In this document: in pieces, positions 58,543 through 64,000 of the stretch
Position numbering within the stretch: the stretch's first letter is position 1
How the letters are laid out: each line of letters begins with the position of its first letter
DNA from: Paenibacillus solanacearum
GTDB taxonomy: Bacteria > Bacillota > Bacilli > Paenibacillales > NBRC-103111
Reading direction: 5' to 3'
Length of the DNA stretch: 64,000 nt
Assembly: GCF_910593845.1 (NCBI RefSeq)
Contig: NZ_CAJVAS010000005.1
Coordinates: forward strand, 186,001-250,000
Translations under genes and position numbers: made by a program
The notes under the pieces: generated by a model
Told to the model about the DNA's origin: nothing
The model's input: only the letters and a program-made list of their open reading frames with translations
Databases searched by the model: none

Positions 58543-59389
58543 GATTTTTCACTCCTCGGTTAAATTGTGGATCCCCGCCATTTTCCAAGTATTGCTTCAA
58601 TTCCAAAGGACAATCCGTCTGGATCATATTGAATCCGTAGTGAATCATCCATTCCCAGCCTGACGGCGTGTCTGTGTATCCGCCGCAAAGCTTCTTCTGA
58701 ATCGAATTCACCCAAATCCGGTAACGTCCGATGAGCAGGCCGAAGTTCGGAGCTGAGATGACCGGACTCGGGTCCGCGGGAAATACAAGCTCGAGCGCCT
58801 TCGGCCTGACCATCTGCAATACGTTCGGCAATTGGCCGATATTTCCTTCCTCGACCACATGCATATATTCGGGCCGGGTCGGCTTCCCCTTCAAAAACTG
58901 TTCCACTTCCGCATAGTCCGCGCTGCTCTTGAATAAGCCTTGGGTCAACGTACCGGTGCGGACCAGCACCTCGTATACCTCTTCGCGCGCATCCCAGCAT
59001 TTATCCAGGTTGATCATGATGCTGCCTTTGGCGAGTCGCATCACCTCCTCCAACAAAGCTACTTTCATGCCGGTTATCCTTGCCGTTTCCCCTCCCTTGC
59101 CGTCTTTAAGGAATAACGACCGGATTTGCTCCAGCGTTAGATCTGATACTTTGCCGGTGCCATCCGTCATCCGGTCGACGGTTTTGTCGTGCATGAGTAT
59201 CAAATGCCCGTCCTTCGTCTTGCGCACATCGATTTCTACCATATCGATCCCCATATCGATGCAGGACTGTACGGCCGCCAGCGAATTTTCCGGATATCGG
59301 CGCCAATCACCCCGATGCGATACCGTCAAGGTCCGGGCTTCCGGGTCATTGAATGCAGCGTATATTTCATTAAATTGCAGCGATGTCAT
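58535..59389 (-). CDS. Cytoplasmic glycerophosphodiester phosphodiesterase family protein
   Basis: The 284-residue TIM barrel has SHRGDWRRYPENSLAA with the first catalytic His, MVEIDVRKTKDGHLILMHDKTVDR with metal-binding Glu and Asp and the second His, and MINLDKCWDA. No signal peptide is present, unlike the GDPD at 23058. It hydrolyses a phosphodiester of glycerol or a similar polyol. AGGAGG lies nine bases before the ATG at 59389. A GTAATCGATTAC palindrome lies 40 bases upstream. Confidence 0.9.
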   Translation of the reverse strand: MTSLQFNEIYAAFNDPEARTLTVSHRGDWRRYPENSLAAVQSCIDMGIDMVEIDVRKTKDGHLILMHDKTVDRMTDGTGKVSDLTLEQIRSLFLKDGKGGETARITGMKVALLEEVMRLAKGSIMINLDKCWDAREEVYEVLVRTGTLTQGLFKSSADYAEVEQFLKGKPTRPEYMHVVEEGNIGQLPNVLQMVRPKALELVFPADPSPVISAPNFGLLIGRYRIWVNSIQKKLCGGYTDTPSGWEWMIHYGFNMIQTDCPLELKQYLENGGDPQFNRGVKNHA

Positions 59390-59429
59390 CGCGCTCGACC
59401 TCCTATTCCATCTCGGCTCCACAGATTTC

Positions 59430-59441
59430 GTAATCGATTAC
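59430..59441. promoter_or_regulatory. LacI-type operator, site 1
   Basis: GTAATCGATTAC, a perfect 12-base palindrome with the central CG typical of LacI-family sites, 40 bases upstream of the GDPD start. Confidence 0.75.
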
Positions 59442-59514
59442 TTTTTATAACTTAAAAAAATACTGTATAACAACTTACTTTATGGACAATCACCTATCGT
59501 TTATCAAATAAAAA

Positions 59515-59526
59515 ATAATCGATTAC
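59515..59526. promoter_or_regulatory. LacI-type operator, site 2
   Basis: ATAATCGATTAC, one base off the palindrome, 85 bases upstream of site 1 and just past the end of the 2H-like gene. Paired sites suggest DNA looping. Confidence 0.65.
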
Positions 59527-59536
59527 AATATAGCCT

Positions 59537-60313
59537 TCACATCGGCCGCTTCCTTATAAACGTCTCCATATCGGTCATTCCGTACAAGCTGATGCTGGAA
59601 TAGACGATCTTCCGGTCTTTAAGCTCCTTCGCCAGCATGAGGTTCAATTGTTCCACTGTCTCGGCAGATTGTGCTCCCTGTTCTTTGTTCGCGAAATAAC
59701 CGACCGAAACATGCGGCCTATACGTCTCCGTTGCCGTAGCAAAACCGAAACGCTCCTCAACGAATCGGTTCAATTTAACCCGCTCTGTCTTTATGTTGTT
59801 TAATATGGCGGCGGATTCGGAATCGGCTGGCTTGAGCGTCGCCACAACGCCGTTATTATTCCAGTTCTCCAGCCTGTCGAATTCAAAGGCGAGACTTCCC
59901 GAGCCGAACCAGCCGGAATCCGCGCACATGACCGGTAATAGCCGGCTTTCCTTGCATCGGGAATTCGGCAGCCCCGCCAGCAGTGCTTCGGCTTCTTGCC
60001 GGATCGGATCGGGCAGCTTGTGCACATTGAAATCATTTATCGCATCCCAGACGGTAACGTGGTACGAATGAAGCGGCAGGAAACAGAACAAATAATCTCG
60101 GGCCATCCGCTCCAGTCCATTCGCCGTCTCCCACAAGCTGCTATAAAAGGAAGTGTCCGCTTCCTCTTCCCGGCAAAACATTTGTTCTAACTCCGGGCTG
60201 CCGCCGGCCGGAGCGTAGCTGTCCCCTGGATTGTCAAACAACAGTGAAAAACCGTTAAAGTGCGCCCATACGGGCCGAAAGCCATTGATCTTCCGATTCG
60301 TAACGCGAAACAT
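59537..60313 (-). CDS. 2H-phosphoesterase-like protein (DUF1868-type)
   Basis: The protein (258 residues from 60313) has two histidine motifs, YHVTVWD near residue 92 and YRPHVSVGYF near 205, the H-x-T/S pairs that define 2H phosphoesterases. These cleave 2',3'-cyclic or other cyclic phosphodiesters. It lies between two LacI-type operators in the same regulon as a GDPD, so a phosphodiester metabolite is the likely theme. The start is uncertain: ATG at 60313 has AAAGGA about 11 bases upstream, while ATG at 60325 and TTG at 60337 lie too close to it. Confidence 0.72.
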   Translation of the reverse strand: MFRVTNRKINGFRPVWAHFNGFSLLFDNPGDSYAPAGGSPELEQMFCREEEADTSFYSSLWETANGLERMARDYLFCFLPLHSYHVTVWDAINDFNVHKLPDPIRQEAEALLAGLPNSRCKESRLLPVMCADSGWFGSGSLAFEFDRLENWNNNGVVATLKPADSESAAILNNIKTERVKLNRFVEERFGFATATETYRPHVSVGYFANKEQGAQSAETVEQLNLMLAKELKDRKIVYSSISLYGMTDMETFIRKRPM

Positions 60314-60344
60314 GCGATATTCCATCCTTTTTCTCAATTATTTT

Positions 60345-60356
60345 GTAATCGATTAC
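60345..60356. promoter_or_regulatory. LacI-type operator, site 3
   Basis: GTAATCGATTAC, perfect, about 30 bases upstream of the 2H-like gene start. Confidence 0.75.
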
Positions 60357-60450
60357 TTTTTGGCGAAAAGCAAGAATAGCTCTCATCAAAGTTGATTCGG
60401 CTTCGATAAGGAACCATTCATGTTATTAATGATAGGCGGCAAAATTGATC

Positions 60451-61437
60451 TTACGTTTCCCTTACAACCAGCTGATGGTCCAAAATATGCCGTCCGCTTG
60501 TGTTGATTTCTTTATTTTGTATTTTTTGCAGCAGCAGTTTGACTGAGGAAAATCCAAGCTCATAAGCCGGTTGAACGATAGCGGTTACGCCCGGGTTAGA
60601 TATTTCCGTCAGAAACGTGCCGTCAAAGCTGATCATACCGACCTCTTCCGCCAGACGAATCGCCTTGTCTCTGATTCCTTTGAGCACGAAGGCAGCCATC
60701 AAGTCCGAATGCGTGAGCAAGCCGTCGATGGCAATGCCTTGATCCACAAGCTCGTTCAATATCCCGACGAGTTGCCCGTCTTCCCCGTTTCCTTGGTGCG
60801 GCTTGACGATCAATTCAGGACGAAAGTCAATCCCCGCCTCACTTAGCGCTTCTTTGTAACCGGTCAGCCGATCGCCCACCGAGCTTGATTTCTTGGAACC
60901 CGTAATGTACACGATGTTCCGACAGCCTCTTCGAATCAGCTCACACGCCGCGTCATAGCCGGCCTTCCTATTGTCGATCGCAACGTAAGTAATATGAATG
61001 TCATCAAAATATTCGTTGCACATGACGACCGGATAGTTCTCGTTTAATTTTTGAATTACTTTCTTATTCGCCCATGACGATAAAATAATGATCCCGTCCA
61101 CTTGGCTTGTGCTGAGCATATTCTCATATGTATCCGCCTGCCATCCCGTCGTTCCGAGAATCATATGATAGCCGCTGTTGCGGATTGCTTCCTGCGCGCC
61201 TCTGACGATTCCGGCGTAGAAAGGATTGGCGATGGTGGGCATGACCATGGCGATGGTATTACTGGATTGCTTTCTTAAATTTTTGGCCAGCACGTTCGGC
61301 TTGTATTGAAGCTCCTCGATCGCCCTCATAACCTTCTGCCTGTTGACCGCCTTCACGGACGGATCATGGTTTAGCACTCTGGACACCGTTGCTACGGATA
61401 CGTTCGCGCGCGCGGCCACTTCTTTGACTGAGCTCAT
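60451..61437 (-). CDS. LacI-family transcriptional regulator
   Basis: The 328-residue protein begins with the LacI helix-turn-helix and hinge (SVKEVAARANVSVATVSRVLNHDPSVK, YKPNVLAKNLRKQ), then a periplasmic-binding-type sensor domain with AMVMPTIANPFYAGIVRGAQEA. GGAG lies seven bases before the ATG. A perfect GTAATCGATTAC palindrome 20 bases upstream implies autoregulation, and the same site precedes the downstream genes, so this is most likely their repressor. Confidence 0.93.
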   Translation of the reverse strand: MSSVKEVAARANVSVATVSRVLNHDPSVKAVNRQKVMRAIEELQYKPNVLAKNLRKQSSNTIAMVMPTIANPFYAGIVRGAQEAIRNSGYHMILGTTGWQADTYENMLSTSQVDGIIILSSWANKKVIQKLNENYPVVMCNEYFDDIHITYVAIDNRKAGYDAACELIRRGCRNIVYITGSKKSSSVGDRLTGYKEALSEAGIDFRPELIVKPHQGNGEDGQLVGILNELVDQGIAIDGLLTHSDLMAAFVLKGIRDKAIRLAEEVGMISFDGTFLTEISNPGVTAIVQPAYELGFSSVKLLLQKIQNKEINTSGRHILDHQLVVRET

Positions 61438-61456
61438 ATTTAATCTCCAACGAAAA

Positions 61457-61468
61457 GTAATCGATTAC
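61457..61468. promoter_or_regulatory. LacI-type operator, site 4 (autoregulatory)
   Basis: GTAATCGATTAC, perfect, 20 bases upstream of the LacI-family start. Confidence 0.78.
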
Positions 61469-61662
61469 AAAATGAGCGTATCATATCCTGTTTTCCAAGT
61501 CAACCACTTGTCGATCGATTAACCGCTAATCGTATGAGGATCGGCAAGCTCCGCGCAGCTGACCGCACACGCCGAAGGGACTCAATCGGGACAACGCAAC
61601 AACGCACAGCCACTCCGAATGGTGCAGAGATCCGCCTTGCGATTGCACAACCGCACCAATAA

Positions 61663-61688
61663 GGCCGTCACGGAGCGACGGCCCTTTG
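61663..61688. terminator. Hairpin terminator after the Gfo/Idh/MocA gene
   Basis: GGCCGTC and GACGGCC form a stem followed by CTTTGC; the T-run is short on both strands. Confidence 0.5.
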
Positions 61689-61705
61689 CTGCAATTTGCG
61701 TTACA

Positions 61706-62776
61706 CTACAAACGAACTTCCCTGCCGGTTTCGGCAGATTCGTACAGTGCGGACAAAATTTTAATCATGTCGACGCCTTGGTCCGGCGTATTGATCGGCT
61801 CCGCCCGGTCCTGCAGACAATCGATAAAGTGGTACAAATGCTTCCCATGATTACCCAGCTTGCTCGCACCCTTGAATACGGGCGTTATATTGGACAGCTG
61901 GCCGGCCGTTTCGGTGAATAGCTGCAATTCGCCCTTCTTGATGCTCGCCCCGGCCTTCGTGCCGCGAAGCTCGACGAAATTCATCTCCTCGCCCACATTG
62001 GAAGCCCAACTGAATTCCAGTTGCAGCGATGCGCCGTTATCGAAACGGATGAAGCCAATGGCCAAATCCTCTACGTCAAAGGTGCCGTTTTCCTGCTTTT
62101 CTCCAAAATTCGAATGGACCGAATCCGATAGCTCGTTGCCGGCAAACTTCGTGTAGGTAGAGCCGGATACCGCGACAGGGCGCGGATTGCCCATCAGCCA
62201 TATAGCCAAATCGATAAAATGAACGCCGAGGTCAATCAGCGGTCCCCCACCCGACAATTCCTTGGTCGTGAACCAGCCGCCTTTGCCGGGAATGCCTCTT
62301 CGTCGCAGCCAGCCGCAGCGCCCGGTATACATTTCCCCCGCGTGGCCTTCGGCGATATAGCGCTTCAAGTACTGGGCTTGCGGCGAGAAGCGGTTATTGC
62401 GCATCGCCATCAGCAGCTTGCCGGACTGCCGCGCCGCATCAGCCATCCTTTGAGCTTCTGCAGGACTTACGGCATCCGGCTTTTCGCAAAATACATGGCA
62501 GCCCGCATTCAGCGCCGCAATCGCTACCTTGGAATGATACAAATTCGGCGTGCAAATATCGATAACATCCAGTTCCGGAAGCTCCTTCAGCATCTGCTCG
62601 TAATCGCTGAATACATAAGGAATGCGGTGCTCGGCAGCCAGCTTCTCGGCCTTTGGCTTATTGATGTCGCACAAGGCGATGATCTCGACTTCGTCATGCT
62701 CCAGCAGCGGCTGCAAATGAGCCGTTCTGAAAATATTTCCCGTCCCCACAACGCCGAATTTCAGCTTATTTCCCAT
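61706..62776 (-). CDS. Gfo/Idh/MocA family oxidoreductase
   Basis: The 356-residue enzyme has a Rossmann N-terminus (FGVVGTGNIFRTAHLQPLL), DVIDICTPNLYHSKVAIAALNAGCHVFCEKPDAV with the catalytic Lys in EKP, and the alpha/beta C-terminal domain (IDLGVHFIDLAIWLMG). It uses NAD(P) to oxidise a sugar, inositol or similar polyol. GGAGG lies eight bases before the ATG at 62776. It is on the same strand as the LacI gene but separated by 270 bases and a hairpin, and has no clear operator of its own. Confidence 0.92.
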   Translation of the reverse strand: MGNKLKFGVVGTGNIFRTAHLQPLLEHDEVEIIALCDINKPKAEKLAAEHRIPYVFSDYEQMLKELPELDVIDICTPNLYHSKVAIAALNAGCHVFCEKPDAVSPAEAQRMADAARQSGKLLMAMRNNRFSPQAQYLKRYIAEGHAGEMYTGRCGWLRRRGIPGKGGWFTTKELSGGGPLIDLGVHFIDLAIWLMGNPRPVAVSGSTYTKFAGNELSDSVHSNFGEKQENGTFDVEDLAIGFIRFDNGASLQLEFSWASNVGEEMNFVELRGTKAGASIKKGELQLFTETAGQLSNITPVFKGASKLGNHGKHLYHFIDCLQDRAEPINTPDQGVDMIKILSALYESAETGREVRL

Positions 62777-62946
62777 CTTCTTCTCCTCCGCTTCATTCCA
62801 TCGTTTCTTCATGTATCCCTCATCCGGCCATCCCATCAAGTCCCTTTACATTATAGATAGGCCGCAGGTATGATGAACAGAGACAATCTTCCGTTTAGTT
62901 AGCGGATCTTCCGATTTTTTTGCCTAGGAGAAGGAGGTGCTTTCGT

Positions 62947-63741
62947 ATGGATATTGGCCCCTGTTCCTTACTCGCCTGCGGCTATTCGGTGCATACGAAG
63001 CCGTTTACGTCCAAGCGGGAATTGCAAGTGTGCTTGGTCCGGTTTCAGTCCGAAGGCTGCAGCAGGATAGCTGTCAATGAGCATGTTCAGGAATACCGGC
63101 CCGGCGATCTGCTCGTTGCTTCTCCCGGCGACCGTTATCACCTGCAAACCGGCTATCCGGAAAGCGGAGACGCGCAAGTAAGCGCCGTGCGCTGCGCAGA
63201 TTACTACTTCACCTGCAAAATCGAAGGGGAAGCTCCGTTCGGAGATTACCCGCGCAAACTGCATATCGGGATGGACGATCCGTTTCTCAATTTGCTAAAA
63301 AATTTGGTTTATGAGCGCCGCAAGCTGAAGGACCGTGATCCGAGCATTCAGGATTACCTGATTCGCCTTACTTTTATGTATATCCGCCGGTTCATCCAAA
63401 CGAGGCTGAATGCAAGCGGCAGCAACTATTTGCCCAATAAAATGAAAGATTATATCGAACGGCACGCTACGGAGCCGCTCACCTTGAAGCAGATTGCATC
63501 CCATGCGGGACTCGGAATCTCACGGGCGTCGGAGCTGTTTAAAGCAGCGTTCGGCATCTCGGTCATGGGGTATGCCGCCGAGGTCAAGCTGAACATGGCC
63601 CGCAATTTTATTTTGCACGAGACCCGCTCCATGGAAGAAGTCGCCTACTCCTGCGGGTTCGGAAGCTACACGCACTTTTGCCGCATGTTTACCAAGCGAT
63701 TCGGCGTCTCGCCAAGAAAATACAGGGAGAGCAACCGTTAA
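62947..63741 (+). CDS. AraC-family transcriptional regulator
   Basis: The 264-residue protein has a cupin-like sensor (EYRPGDLLVASPGDRYHLQTG) and the AraC domain from about residue 165: LTLKQIASHAGLGISRASELFKAAFG and MEEVAYSCGFGSYTHFCRMFTKRFG, ending SPRKYRES. AAGGAGG lies nine bases before the ATG at 62947. It is divergent from the dehydrogenase gene and converges on a solute-binding gene, so it may control either. Confidence 0.92.
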   Translation: MDIGPCSLLACGYSVHTKPFTSKRELQVCLVRFQSEGCSRIAVNEHVQEYRPGDLLVASPGDRYHLQTGYPESGDAQVSAVRCADYYFTCKIEGEAPFGDYPRKLHIGMDDPFLNLLKNLVYERRKLKDRDPSIQDYLIRLTFMYIRRFIQTRLNASGSNYLPNKMKDYIERHATEPLTLKQIASHAGLGISRASELFKAAFGISVMGYAAEVKLNMARNFILHETRSMEEVAYSCGFGSYTHFCRMFTKRFGVSPRKYRESNR

Positions 63742-63743
63742 CG

Positions 63744-63815
63744 AAAATGCACCCCTAGAATTCCATCGGTTAAACCTCGAGGGTTGTGCCGAATGTGTAT
63801 TCAGGGATGCATTTT
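63744..63815. terminator. Bidirectional terminator
   Basis: AAAATGCA-CCC-TAGAAT pairs with ATTCAGGG-TGCATTTT over a long loop between converging genes. Confidence 0.65.
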
Positions 63816-63845
63816 TTCAACCGAAGAAAAGCCTTGCAGGTTTCA

Positions 63846-64000
63846 TTATTTGCTGTAAGACGCAATCGACTTGTTGGCGCGCTCCTCCGCTTCCCTGAGC
63901 GCCGTATTGATATCCTTCCCGCTATTCACAACTTCGTCGGCCGCCTTGTTAATTTCCGGGTTGACGAGGTTGTCGTATACGTTGCCGCGATTGATCGGCT
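63846..64000 (-). CDS. Extracellular solute-binding protein, C-terminal part (cut by window edge)
   Basis: Only about 51 residues are visible: NRGNVYDNLVNPEINKAADE, then SGKDINTALREAEERANKSI and the stop. The INTALREAEE tail matches the ends of the other three family 1 binding proteins in the window, so this is a fourth member. The start and signal peptide lie beyond base 64000. Confidence 0.8.
   Translation of the reverse strand, partial: PINRGNVYDNLVNPEINKAADEVVNSGKDINTALREAEERANKSIASYSK

Noticed and set aside
1..64000. CRISPR arrays, tRNA or rRNA genes, transposases and prophage modules
   Set aside because: No regular repeat-spacer array, cloverleaf sequence, rRNA core, DDE transposase or phage structural gene set was seen. 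The S74 domain is the only phage-like trait and lies in a sugar operon.

Overview
The window looks like chromosomal DNA from a Gram-positive, Bacillales-type bacterium, most likely Paenibacillaceae (Paenibacillus, Cohnella or a relative). The reasons are moderately high GC, strong AGGAGG ribosome sites with frequent TTG and GTG starts, a Bacillus megaterium-type anaerobic cobalamin gene order (cbiH60, cbiX, cbiJ) behind a cobalamin riboswitch, many orphan sugar-type solute-binding lipoproteins paired with AraC or LacI regulators, and Bacillales families such as DUF2203, CD3324, YcnJ-like CopCD and ABC-F proteins. No rRNA, tRNA, CRISPR array, transposase or prophage was seen.

Layout. 1-3.6 kb: start of a cobalamin operon on the minus strand with promoter, riboswitch and attenuator. 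3.6-9.3 kb: a coding remnant, two overlapping FAD-dependent oxidoreductase genes, an AraC regulator and a divergent solute-binding lipoprotein. 9.3-24.2 kb: chemoreceptor, aldo/keto reductase, MFS protein, a relic-rich gap (13.6-14.5 kb), a GGDEF-EAL protein with a degenerate GGDEF motif, a CopCD protein, DUF2203, a complete amino-acid ABC transporter, a membrane spermidine-synthase-like protein and an exported GDPD. 24.2-28.3 kb: AraC regulator, VOC protein, small membrane protein and arylamine N-acetyltransferase, with gene relics and short repeats between them. 28.3-33.4 kb: an ABC-2 exporter operon preceded by a tiny coupled ORF, a secreted unknown, and an ABC-F ribosome-protection-type protein with a leader-peptide attenuator.

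33.7-41.8 kb is a carbohydrate locus. A five-gene minus-strand operon encodes a YhcH/NanQ-like protein, a DapA/NanA-family lyase, a sialidase-like propeller, an SGNH hydrolase and a Tat-exported pectate-lyase-fold protein ending in a phage-type S74 chaperone. A solute-binding lipoprotein is transcribed divergently. The intergenic region carries repeated GTTCT/AGAAC half-sites that look like a shared operator.

41.9-56.3 kb: c-di-GMP signalling (Hpt-REC-GGDEF-REC plus a REC protein), a gamma-glutamylcyclotransferase-fold protein, a TauE/SafE exporter, a CD3324 protein, an esterase, an AGX-like UDP-sugar pyrophosphorylase, an exported-type 5'-nucleotidase family protein, an orphan PhnD lipoprotein, an MFS drug exporter with its PadR regulator, and a threonine synthase divergent from a LysR regulator. 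57.2-62.8 kb is a probable LacI regulon (GDPD, solute-binding protein, 2H-phosphoesterase-like protein, LacI regulator, Gfo/Idh/MocA dehydrogenase) with four copies of the palindrome GTAATCGATTAC. The window ends with an AraC regulator and the tail of a fourth orphan solute-binding protein.

All calls come from reading the sequence and from knowledge of protein families. No database search was run.
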